This document shows, in pieces, positions 54,794 to 63,458 of a stretch of DNA of 64,000 bases; position 1 is the stretch's first letter, and every line of letters begins with the position of its first letter. Origin of the DNA: CAVTWS01 sp963738445 (GTDB lineage Bacteria; Actinomycetota; Acidimicrobiia; Acidimicrobiales; SHLQ01); assembly GCA_963738445.1 (NCBI GenBank), contig CAVTWS010000012.1, forward strand, positions 1 to 64,000, given 5' to 3'. The notes under the pieces were generated by a model, which was not told the origin of the DNA, did not search any database, and saw only the letters and a program-made list of their open reading frames with translations. The translations under genes were made by a program, and so were the position numbers.

Positions 54794-55970
54794 ATGGGGC
54801 TCCGCGACCACGTGATCTGCGACAGCGATCTGCACGTGATGGAGCCGCCCGATCTCTGGGAGCGCTACATCGATCCGGCCTACGCCCACGCCGCGCCCGC
54901 GGGCTGTCCGAGATGCCAGCGCGACATGCGGGTGCGGGTGAAGAACCACGTGATGCTGCGGCTCGGGTGCGGTCCGGCCGTCGCGCATCGACGGGCGCAA
55001 GACCGGGTGGCAGCCAGGAGCACGACAACGTCTACGCCGAGTCCGAGGCGCGCGGGTTGGGACGCCGCCTCCCAGATCGACGCCATGGACGCCGAGGGCC
55101 TCGACCTCGCCGTGCTGTTCCCGTCGCGCGGGCTGTTCGTGCTCGGCCTCGACTCGGTCGAGCAGATCGGCGCCGACGGGCTCGAGCCGGAGTTCGCCAC
55201 CGCCATCGCCCGGGCCTACAACGACTGGATGAAGGACTTCTGCGACCACGCGCCGGACCGCATGTTCGGCGCCGGGATGGTCGCGCCCCACGACGTGAGC
55301 GGCGCGGTCGAGGAGGCCCGCCGCTGCGTGCGAGGAGCTCGGCTTCAAGGCGATCTTCCTGCCGCCGGGCACGGTCAACCGCCGGCCGTGGCACCACCCG
55401 GCCTACGACCCGCTGTGGGCCGAGATCGAGCGGCTCGACGTGCCGATCGCGTTCCACGGCGGCGGCCAGACCTACCTCACGCCCGACTTCTCGCTGCGAG
55501 GTGCTCGACAAGCTGATGCTGTGGCACACGCTTCAGCCAGCCGCTCGGCATCCAGTTCGTCACGGTGTGCCTGTGCGGCGGCGGCGTGCTCGAGCGCTTC
55601 CCCGACCTGCGGGTGGCCCTGCTCGAGGGCAACTGCTCGTGGGCGCCGTGGTTCCTCTACCGCCTCGACGAGCACTAGGAGTGGATCGGCTGGTACGAGG
55701 CCCCCGAGCTGACCATGCCGCCGTCGGAGTACTTCCGGCGCAACTGCTGGATCTCGGTCGAGGCCGACGAGGAGACCGTGCCCCACTTCATCGAGCCGGT
55801 TCGGCGACGAGCGAACTCGTCTTCTCGACCGACTACCCCCACGGCGACTCGAAGTACCCCGCACGCCGTGGACGCCTTCGACAAGCTGCCCATGACCGAG
55901 GAGACGCAAGGCCCGGATCGTCAGCACCAACTGGTCCGACCTCTACAAGATCCCGCTGGTGAAGCGGTCA
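54794..55970 (+). CDS. Amidohydrolase-2 family protein A, frameshifted, in-frame TAG
   Basis: ~390 residues: VICDSDLHVMEPPDLWERYIDP (metal-binding D-x-H), QIDAMDAEGLDLAVLFPSRGL, AYNDWMKDFCDHAPDRMFGAGMV, PIAFHGGGQTYL, PDLRVALLEGNCSW and STDYPHGDSKYP (second metal Asp). Slips near 54905, 54985, 55000, 55335, 55500, 55540, 55800 and 55860. A TAG at 55676-55678 replaces what should be Trp (DEH-x-EWIGWYE). Stop uncertain. Members hydrolyse or decarboxylate cyclic substrates. Confidence 0.75.
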
Positions 55971-56026
55971 CCCGGGCGGTCTTTGACGGATCTCGCAGCA
56001 CGCAAAGCCCGTCAGACAAATGCGGT

Positions 56027-56966
56027 CAGATCCCCTGGCTCGGGCGACCGGGGCCTTCGGTGTCGCTGCCGAAGAGGTCGGAGTTGAGGCGGGCGGCGGC
56101 CATGAGGTCGGCGATGACGGGGCCGAGCGCCGTCGGGTCACCGGGGTTCTCGCCGACGGGGCCGCCATGCCAGCCCTCGGCGATCTGCAGCCGGGTGCCG
56201 CGCACGTCGAAGACCCGGCCAGTGACGTTCTTCGCCTCGTCACTGCACAGCCAGGTGACGACGGTGGAGATCCACCGGGGGGCGATCGCTCGACCTTGCG
56301 TTCCTCGGGGACGGCGTCCTCGCCGCCCATGGTGGCCATCACCAATCGGGTCATCGCCGTGGGCGCAAGGCAGTTCGCGGTGACCCCGTAGCGAGCGAGC
56401 TCCAGTGCGCAGACCGTGGTGAACGCGGCGATACCCGCCTTGGCGGCGCCGTAGTTGGACTGCCCGACGTTGCCGTACAGCCCCGACGGTGACGCCGTGT
56501 TGATGAGGCGGGCACCGAAGGTCTCGCCCGACTTGGCGCGCTCCCGCCAGTGCTTGGCCACATGGTGCGTGGGGCAGAAGTGGCCCTTCAGGTGAACGTT
56601 GATCGACCGCAGTCCCAGTCCTCCTCCGTCATGGAGAAGATCATCCGGTCGCGGAGGATGCCGGCGTTGTTGATCGAGGATGTCGACGCGGCCCCACGCG
56701 TCGATCGCCTGCTGGACCATCGCACCCGCCTCGGCGAAAACGGCGACGTTGCCGCCGTTCACCAGCGCGTCGCCACCCATGCCCCGAATGAGGTCGGCGA
56801 CCTCGTGGGCCGGACCGGTGTCGGCGCCCGAACCGTCGGGGTTCGCGCCCAGGTCGTTGACCAGCACCTTGGCTCCGTGCTCGGCGAGCATCAGGGCGTG
56901 CTCGCGACCGAGTCCTCGGCCGGCGCCCGTGATCACCGCCACCTTGCCGTCGAGCAGTCGTGGCAT
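56027..56966 (-). CDS. SDR family oxidoreductase, frameshifted
   Basis: ~310 residues: LLDGKVAVITGAGRGLGREHALMLAEHGAKVLVNDLG (TGAGRGLG), GNVAVFAEAGAMVQQAIDAWGRVDIL, LINTASPSGLYGNVGQSNYGAAKAGIAAFT (YxxxK) and YGVTANCLAPTAMTRL. C-terminal part RVFDVRGTRLQIAEGW after slips (~56660, 56620, 56295). Resembles the HSD17B4-type hydroxyacyl-CoA dehydrogenases, matching the MaoC genes nearby. Convergent with amidohydrolase A. Confidence 0.8.
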
Positions 56967-57070
56967 CCCGGCCTCCCCCCTTCGTCGTGACTGTGGCGAT
57001 CGTATTTGAATGAGTCGCTTTCGTCCCAAACGCTGCTGACGGTGGCTGTCCGCCTCGTCCGAGCGGTTGC

Positions 57071-58444
57071 TCAGTTGTCGGCGAGGGCGGAGCGGACGGC
57101 GGCGATCTCGTCGACGCGCGAGCGGGAGCGCAGGGCCGGGAGGTCGATCCCGTAGACGTGGGCCGCGTTCCCGCCCAGGATCTTGGCCTTCACCTGCGGC
57201 GTGAGCTCGGGGTACCCGAACTCGTCGCGCATGTCGGGCGGGATCTGGAAGGCGCGGAAGGCGTCGATCACGGGTTGGGTCGGGCCGTACCAGCAGGCGT
57301 CGGTTCCCCAGATCACGTTGTCATCGCCGAGGGCCACCAGCAGCTTGCCGAGGACATGGGCCGCTTCGAGGGGACGCTTCAGCAGGCAGAACCAGGTGGT
57401 GCCCAACTCGGCGTGCACGTTGCCGCCGGGACCGATCCCCGACTCCTTCAGGCTCGCGATCAGCCGGTTGACGCCCCGGTCCGCGGTGGCCGCGGTGTAC
57501 GGGCCCTCACCGGGATCGTCGGGTCGGGCCGGGGGCTCGTACCCCGAGTGGTAGATCACGAAGTCGATGTCGGGGAAGGCGGCGGCGGCCGGGCCCACGT
57601 CGCGAGGTGACCCCGTGTCGACGAGCCCGCTTATCCCCTTGTGAGCACAGACCAGCCGCACCCCGAGGTCACGGGCCCGCTCGAGGAACGGGATCCCGAC
57701 TCGCTCGTCGTCGAGCCACCAGCCGGGCGTCGTCCGACCAGACGGATCACGGCTGCCGAGCGTGTAGACCTTCCAACCAACGGGTCGGCAGCGGTCACGG
57801 GCCCCCTCCATGGCGTCGATCTCACCGACCGCGTCCGGCCGCACGACGGTGTGGTTGAGCAGACGGCCGCCAGCACCGAGGCGCTCGAACATCTCGCGGG
57901 TCTCCGCAAGTTCCCGGTTCGTGAGCATGCAGAGGTCCTCGGCGCCCGCCGCCGACGTGAGGACGGCCAGCTCCGTCTCGCTCTCGACGAACACGCACCG
58001 CAGCCACTCGGCCATCGAGTACGCGGCGAGCCCGTCCATGCCCTGCCACCACCCGGGCATGAGAGCCCGGTACATCGGCACCAACAGGGCGTTCCAGTGG
58101 TCGAGGGTGCGGTCGGCGACGAAGTGCGTCTGCACGTCGATCACGACCTGGTCACCCGCGAACGCCTCGTCGGCCGCCGCTGGGTCGAGCTCGGCGTCGG
58201 CCGGCACCCGGTAGAACTCGGCGCCGTACGCCGCGTTGAGCGAGCGCAAGCCGAGTGCCGTGCCCGTTCGGGACGGCCAGTAGTCGGCGAGTGACATCCC
58301 CGAGCGGGCCGCTCGTCCCGGGCCGTCAGCTCGTGCCGCGATCGCTGCGTCCTGCTCGGCGCGCGTCGGCGTGGGCGGGCGGTACTCGTCGGTGTGGCGA
58401 GTCTGGAGCAGTACCGGGAGCGTGGGTTCGGCGGGCGCTGACAA
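57071..58444 (-). CDS. Amidohydrolase-2 family protein B
   Basis: 457 residues, intact and longer than the other three. Metal-binding VVIDVQTHFVADRTLDHWN; VRLVCAHKGISGLVD; IDFVIYHSGYEPP; GNVHAELGTTW; NVIWGTDACWYGPTQPVIDAF (terminal Asp). C-terminal helix with KILGGNAAHVYGID. An N-terminal extension of ~100 residues sets it apart. Divergent from amidohydrolase C. Substrate unknown. Confidence 0.85.
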   Translation of the reverse strand: MSAPAEPTLPVLLQTRHTDEYRPPTPTRAEQDAAIAARADGPGRAARSGMSLADYWPSRTGTALGLRSLNAAYGAEFYRVPADAELDPAAADEAFAGDQVVIDVQTHFVADRTLDHWNALLVPMYRALMPGWWQGMDGLAAYSMAEWLRCVFVESETELAVLTSAAGAEDLCMLTNRELAETREMFERLGAGGRLLNHTVVRPDAVGEIDAMEGARDRCRPVGWKVYTLGSRDPSGRTTPGWWLDDERVGIPFLERARDLGVRLVCAHKGISGLVDTGSPRDVGPAAAAFPDIDFVIYHSGYEPPARPDDPGEGPYTAATADRGVNRLIASLKESGIGPGGNVHAELGTTWFCLLKRPLEAAHVLGKLLVALGDDNVIWGTDACWYGPTQPVIDAFRAFQIPPDMRDEFGYPELTPQVKAKILGGNAAHVYGIDLPALRSRSRVDEIAAVRSALADN

Positions 58445-58603
58445 CCCCGGGACCTCCTCGATCGGAGCGGCCGCGCGACGCTAGTGCCCCCGGCGCGACT
58501 CGTGCGGAGCTCCTCGCCGCCCGGATGCGGCGAGTGCACGAGCTCGCTTGTGACCCCACCGTCCATCGGCCCGCCGGGTTCCAGATGACTACGATGGAAA
58601 GCC

Positions 58604-59803
58604 ATGTCGATCATCGGAACCCGAACGGTCACCGTCATCTCGGCGGACTGCCATGGCGGCGCCGCCATGAGCGAGTACCGCGACCACCTCGACCCCGACT
58701 GGCTCGATGAATTCGATGCCTGGCGGGCGAAGTACCAGAACCCGTTCCGCGACCTGCAGTCCAACGGCAAGGAGCGGAACTGGGACAGCGACTACCGGGT
58801 CCGCGAGATGGAGGCCGACGGCGTGGTCGCCGAGGTGCTCTTCCCCAACACGGTGCCGCCCTTCTTCCCGACCGGCTCGCTGATCGCCCCGCCGCCCAGG
58901 CCCGACAACCTGGCCCGCCGATGGGCGGGCCTGCGGGCGCACAACCGCTGGCTGGTCGAGTTCTGCGCCACGGAGCCGGCCCGCCGCCACGGTGTCGCCC
59001 AGATCTTCCTCAACGACGTCGACCGGGCCGTCGAGGAGATCGAGTGGTTGTCCGACCGTGGCATCCGGTCGATCCTGCTCCCCGGCGTGCCGCCGGACAG
59101 CGGGCTGCCCAACCTCTACTCCCGGGTGTACGACCCCGTCTACCGGGTGTGCGAGGAGCGCGGCCTCATCGTGCACCACCACACCGGGTCGGCTCAGCCC
59201 CAGTACGGCAACGAGCCGGTGAGCTGGGTGCTGTTCAGCTACGAGACCTCGTGGTTCGCCCATCGCACGCTCTGGCACGTGATCCTCGGCGGCGTGTTCG
59301 ATCGCTTCCCCGCCCTGAGGTTCGTGGTCACCGAGCAGGGCACCGGGTGGATCCCCGAGGAGCTCGCCCGGCTCGACGGCCTGCACCGCCGCATCGCCGC
59401 CGGCCGCTCGGGCGAGGTCGGGTTCCCCGAGGAGGCCAAGCTCGCCATGAAGCCCAGCGAGTACTGGGCCCGCAACTGCTGGGTCGGGTCGAGCTTCCCC
59501 ACGCCGTCGGAGGTGGCGATGCGTCACGACATCGGTATCGACAAGATCATGTGGGGCAGCGATTACCCCCACCACGAGGGCGTGTGGCCGCACACCCGTG
59601 AGCACCTCCGCCGGTCGTTCGCCGGGGTCCCCGACGACGAGGTCGTCAAGATGCTCACCACCAACGCCGTCGACCTCTACGGGTTCGACGTCGACGCCTT
59701 GGCCCCGCTCGCCGAAGGTGTGTGCCCCACGCTCGACGAGTTGCAGGTCCCGCTCGACACGATCCCCGAGGGCGCCACCAGCATGAGCTTCGCCATGAAG
59801 TGA
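58604..59803 (+). CDS. Amidohydrolase-2 family protein C
   Basis: 399 residues, intact: TVTVISADCHGGAAMSEYRDHLDP (D-x-H), MEADGVVAEVLFPNTVPPFFP, LIVHHHTGSAQPQYG (metal His), RFPALRFVVTEQGTGWIPEEL, KIMWGSDYPHHEG and LTTNAVDLYGFD. ATG 58604. Typical ACMSD-like fold; the family includes non-oxidative decarboxylases and hydrolases. Confidence 0.9.
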   Translation: MSIIGTRTVTVISADCHGGAAMSEYRDHLDPDWLDEFDAWRAKYQNPFRDLQSNGKERNWDSDYRVREMEADGVVAEVLFPNTVPPFFPTGSLIAPPPRPDNLARRWAGLRAHNRWLVEFCATEPARRHGVAQIFLNDVDRAVEEIEWLSDRGIRSILLPGVPPDSGLPNLYSRVYDPVYRVCEERGLIVHHHTGSAQPQYGNEPVSWVLFSYETSWFAHRTLWHVILGGVFDRFPALRFVVTEQGTGWIPEELARLDGLHRRIAAGRSGEVGFPEEAKLAMKPSEYWARNCWVGSSFPTPSEVAMRHDIGIDKIMWGSDYPHHEGVWPHTREHLRRSFAGVPDDEVVKMLTTNAVDLYGFDVDALAPLAEGVCPTLDELQVPLDTIPEGATSMSFAMK

Positions 59804-59937
59804 ACGAGGCCAGCGACGAGCTCGGGAACCCTCGGGACGGCCGGCATATCGAGAGTGCCACTTTCGTGTAGGGCGAGCGCCGTGCTACGTTCGGAGTCAC
59901 CGGGCCAGCGGGGGCGGGCGCCGGGGGAGACGCACGG

Positions 59938-61158
59938 ATGACGATCAGGGACACAGCCGCCGTCGTGGGCCTCGGGTACACCGACTACTTCAAGCGCGGG
60001 CAGTCGTGGCCCGAGACCGAGATGTCGATGGGCTGCACGGCCATCCTGAACGCGCTCGACGACGCCGGACTCACCGTCGACGACCTCGACGGGTTCTCGA
60101 TCTACTCCTACGCCTGTGACCCTGCGGTCATGGCCGCCGAGCTCGGGGTGCCCGAGATCCGGTGGGCCACCAGCCTCACGTCCGGGGGCGGCGGGTGCGC
60201 CGGGCAGCTCGGTGTCGCGGCCGCGGCGATCGCGGCCGGCATGGCCACCACGGTCGTGTCGCTGATGTCGCTGCAGCAGCTCAACCGCCGCCTGGGCGGA
60301 TCGGCCGTCGACGGCGTCCTGGCCTACGCCACCATGGCCGACAGCGGCGGGGCGTACGGAGGCGGTGGCGTGTCGCCGGCGGCGGCGTTCACCGCCAACA
60401 ACGGCATGCTCTCGCCGGGACACAACTTCGCCCAGCTCACGTCGCGCCACATGCACCTCTACGGCACGCAGCGCGAGCACTTCGCCGAGGTCTGCATCTC
60501 CACCCGGGCCAACGCCATCACCCGGCCCACCTCGCTGCGCTCCGAGCCGCTCACGCTCGACGACTACTTCAACACGCGGATGATCAACGACCCGATGTGC
60601 CTGTTCGACTACACGCTCGAGAGCGACGGCGCGGTCGCGGTCATCGTCACGTCGGCGGAGCGGGCCAAGGACCTGCGCCAACCGCCGGTGCTCATCTCGG
60701 GCTCGGCCCACGGGGGCAGTGGCGGCTGGGGGCCGGCGGTGTTCCGCTACTTCCAGATACCCGACGACGAATACGCCTCGTCCGGCCATCGACCGGTGGC
60801 GAAGCGACTGTACGAGATGGCCGGCATGAGCCCGTCCGACGTCGACGTGGCCCTGCTCTACGACCACTTCTCGCCCATGGTGATCATGCAGCTCGAGGAC
60901 TACGGCTTCTGCCCGATCGGGGAGGGTGGCCCGTTCGTGGCCGACGGCAACATCCGCTACGGCACGGGGACGATCCCCGTCAACACCCACGGCGGCAACC
61001 TCTCGGAGGCCTACATCATCGGCATGACGCACATCCGTGAGGCGGTGGAGCAGCTGCGCGGCGTTGCCGTGAACCAGGTGGAGGGCGCCGAGGTGGCGCT
61101 GGTGACCGGTGGGCCGGCCAGCCTCCCGGTGTCGGGCACCCTGCTGAGGAGGGCGTGA
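59938..61158 (+). CDS. Thiolase-like (Ltp-type) protein
   Basis: 406 residues, intact: AAVVGLGYTDYFKRGQSWPETEMSMGC, VDDLDGFSIYSYACDP, TSGGGGCAGQLGVAAAAIAAG, MHLYGTQREHFAEVCISTRANAI, LLYDHFSPMVIMQLEDYGFCPIGEGG and TIPVNTHGGNLSEAYIIGMTHI. Immediately followed (1 bp) by its DUF35 partner; order reversed compared with the pair at 50.8 kb. Confidence 0.9.
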   Translation: MTIRDTAAVVGLGYTDYFKRGQSWPETEMSMGCTAILNALDDAGLTVDDLDGFSIYSYACDPAVMAAELGVPEIRWATSLTSGGGGCAGQLGVAAAAIAAGMATTVVSLMSLQQLNRRLGGSAVDGVLAYATMADSGGAYGGGGVSPAAAFTANNGMLSPGHNFAQLTSRHMHLYGTQREHFAEVCISTRANAITRPTSLRSEPLTLDDYFNTRMINDPMCLFDYTLESDGAVAVIVTSAERAKDLRQPPVLISGSAHGGSGGWGPAVFRYFQIPDDEYASSGHRPVAKRLYEMAGMSPSDVDVALLYDHFSPMVIMQLEDYGFCPIGEGGPFVADGNIRYGTGTIPVNTHGGNLSEAYIIGMTHIREAVEQLRGVAVNQVEGAEVALVTGGPASLPVSGTLLRRA

Positions 61159-61159
61159 C

Positions 61160-61618
61160 GTGGCTGGGGCGTTCGGACCGCTGACCCGCGGGGAGTTCCC
61201 CGTGATCATGTCGACCACGGGGGCCGACCACACCACGCAACCGTTCTGGGACGCCGCCCGGGAGGAGCGGCTGGTGGCCCCGCGGTGTACGGAGTGCGGC
61301 CGGTTCCGCCTCCCGCCGTCGCCGTTCTGCTCCGCCTGCCGGAGCCGGGCCATCGAGTGGGTGGAGCTGCCCGGCACCGCGACCCTGTTCTCGTTCACGG
61401 TGGTGCGCCACCCGCTGCACCCCGACCTGGCCGACGCCTGCCCGTACGTCTCGGGCGTGGTGGAGCTCGACGGCACCCAGGGTGCCGGCGCCCGCATGCT
61501 CGTGAACGTCGTCGACTGCGATCCCGACACGGTGCGGATCGGCGACCGGCTCGAGGTGGCCTGGGTGCACGTGAACGACGAGATGACGCTGCCGAAGTTC
61601 CGGCCGCTCACCGCATGA
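61160..61618 (+). CDS. DUF35/OB-fold zinc-ribbon protein
   Basis: 152 residues from GTG 61160: LVAPRCTECGRFRLPPSPFCSACRS (CxxC...CxxC), TATLFSFTVVRHPLHPDLADACPYVSGVVELD and the OB strand DRLEVAWVHVNDEMTLPKF. Partner of the preceding thiolase-like protein. Third DUF35/thiolase pair in the window, and the only one free of slips. Confidence 0.9.
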   Translation: MAGAFGPLTRGEFPVIMSTTGADHTTQPFWDAAREERLVAPRCTECGRFRLPPSPFCSACRSRAIEWVELPGTATLFSFTVVRHPLHPDLADACPYVSGVVELDGTQGAGARMLVNVVDCDPDTVRIGDRLEVAWVHVNDEMTLPKFRPLTA

Positions 61619-61764
61619 ACGCGGACCCCATCCCGGTCCGGCTCCTGCACCCGCGCCAGCGCCCGACGATCGAGATGGCGCCACCTTGATGCACCCGGAG
61701 GGGATCGGCACGAATGCCGAGCCGCCGCCACGCCGTCCACCATGACCCGGACCAGGAGGTCGCC

Positions 61765-62841
61765 ATGACCCAGACACTCGCCGACGCCGTGTTCATCTCG
61801 AGCGACTCGCACGTCACCGAGCCGATCGAGCTCTACGAAGAGCGGGTCGGGCCCGCCTACCGCGACCGGGTGCCGCGCATCGTGGAGCGCGATGGGTGGC
61901 GCACCCTCCTCATCGAGGGCCTCGGTCCCCGCAAGCTCATGACCGCCGACCAGCTCGAGGTCGCGACCGTCGGCGACTGGGATCCGGCGAGCCGGCTCAA
62001 GGACCAGGCCGACGACGGTGTGTCGGCCGAGGTGATCTTCCCCACCTACGCCCTGCAGGCCTGCTTCGCATCCGACGACGCCGCGCACCAGCTGGCCCTG
62101 TGCCGGGCCTACAACGACTGGGCCGCCGAGGTCTTCGACGACCACCGGCTTCTCGCCGTCGGCCTGGTCCCGATGCTCGACATCGACGCCGCCGTCGTCG
62201 AGGCGCGCCGGCTGGCCGGCCGGGGCTTCCGGGCGCTGTTCCTTCCGGCCCGGGTGCCGACCCGGCCCTACAACGACGGGGCCTACGACCCGTTCTGGGC
62301 CGTGGCCGAGGACCTCGGTCTGCCGCTCACCTTCCACTCGGGCACGGGCCACGAGCCGCGAGTGGTGCGCGGGCCGGGCGGCGCCGTCATCAACTACCTC
62401 CTGGGCGCCCAGCTCGACGGGCCGATGGTGCTCCTGTCGCTGGCCGCCGGCGGGGCGCTCGACCGCTTCCCGGCCCTGCGGGTCGTGACCGTGGAGACCG
62501 GGGCGGCGTGGCTGGCGTGGATCATGACCCAGGCCGACGCCATCTACGAGGACCACCAGATGTGGGCCCGTCCGAAGCTGTCACTCAAGCCCAGCGAGCT
62601 CATCCGGCGCCAGGGCCACGCCACGTTCATGTACGACCCGGTCGCGGTCAACAACCGGCACATCACCGGGATCGAGACGCTGATGTGGGGCAACGACTAC
62701 CCCCACCCCGAGGGCACGTGGCCCAGCTCGCAGGAGGTGTGCGCCCGCCAGTTCGACGGCGTGGCGGCCGACGAGGTGCGGGCGATCGTGGGCGGCAACG
62801 CCGCCGCGGTGTTCGGCTTCGACCTGACGGCGGTGCGCTGA
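61765..62841 (+). CDS. Amidohydrolase-2 family protein D
   Basis: 358 residues, intact, RBS AGGAGGT: FISSDSHVTEPIELYEERVGP (D-x-H), DDGVSAEVIFPTYALQAC, ARRLAGRGFRALFLPARVP, LPLTFHSGTGHEPRVV, FPALRVVTVETGAAWLAWIM, LMWGNDYPHPEGTWPSSQE and AIVGGNAAAVFGFD. Closest in pattern to amidohydrolase A. Confidence 0.9.
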   Translation: MTQTLADAVFISSDSHVTEPIELYEERVGPAYRDRVPRIVERDGWRTLLIEGLGPRKLMTADQLEVATVGDWDPASRLKDQADDGVSAEVIFPTYALQACFASDDAAHQLALCRAYNDWAAEVFDDHRLLAVGLVPMLDIDAAVVEARRLAGRGFRALFLPARVPTRPYNDGAYDPFWAVAEDLGLPLTFHSGTGHEPRVVRGPGGAVINYLLGAQLDGPMVLLSLAAGGALDRFPALRVVTVETGAAWLAWIMTQADAIYEDHQMWARPKLSLKPSELIRRQGHATFMYDPVAVNNRHITGIETLMWGNDYPHPEGTWPSSQEVCARQFDGVAADEVRAIVGGNAAAVFGFDLTAVR

Positions 62842-63023
62842 GCTCCGGCCGACGAGCAGTCAACCGATCGACCCTGCGACCAGCAAGGCGCTGCGGGTGG
62901 CGCCCCTCGGCGACCGGAGCTCGTGCCGGCCCAGGCGAAGCACTTCGGCGAGCCCGGGCCCAGCGCGGCCGTGTCGCTGCGGCGGAGCGCGGGCATCGGC
63001 GGCGGTGACGATACGGTGCGCCG

Positions 63024-63413
63024 GTGGCCGAGGACCGAGGTGACCGGATCGCTCTGGCGATGGGGATGTTCATCACGTTCGCCGGGGTGATGCACTTCGC
63101 CGCACCGGCGTTCTTCGACGACATCGTGCCGCCGTGGTTGCCGCCGAGCGAACGGTTCTGGACCTACGTCAGCGGTGTCGCCGAACTCGTCGTGGGCCCC
63201 ATGCTGTTGGTGCAGCGCACGAGGCGGTGGGGCGCGTACGCAGCGATGGCGTTGTTCGTCGCGGTGTACCCGGCGAACCTCTACATGGTGTGGGACTGGC
63301 GGGATCGGCCGGCGAGCGAGCAGTTCATCGCCTACGCGCGTCTGCCGTTCCAGTTCCTCTTCATCTGGCTCGCATGGCAGGTGGCGGAGCGGCCGACGCC
63401 GACGGTCACTTGA
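63024..63413 (+). CDS. DoxX-like membrane protein
   Basis: 129 residues from GTG 63024 with about four transmembrane helices: IALAMGMFITFAGVMHFAAP, FWTYVSGVAELVVGPMLLV, WGAYAAMALFVAVYPANLYMV and FQFLFIWLAWQVAE. The HFAAPAFFDDIVPPWLPP segment is typical of the DoxX-like group. The 62842-63023 gap before it holds no gene I can support. Confidence 0.75.
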   Translation: MAEDRGDRIALAMGMFITFAGVMHFAAPAFFDDIVPPWLPPSERFWTYVSGVAELVVGPMLLVQRTRRWGAYAAMALFVAVYPANLYMVWDWRDRPASEQFIAYARLPFQFLFIWLAWQVAERPTPTVT

Positions 63414-63458
63414 GCTTGCGGCGGCGGCGTCGGTGTGGGCAGCCGTACGCTTCTTGGC

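Noticed and set aside
61615..61689. 24-codon ORF after the DUF35 gene
   Set aside because: ATGA overlap is suggestive, but the peptide (MNADPIPVRLL...) is too short and has no supporting feature.
59677..62556. 959-codon minus-strand frame
   Set aside because: It is the antisense shadow of three intact plus-strand genes with clear families; its composition is Arg/Gly/Val-rich without motifs.
62880..63010. Minus-strand coding-like stretch before the DoxX-like gene
   Set aside because: A short Ala/Ser/Gly-rich frame without a start, RBS or recognisable family.
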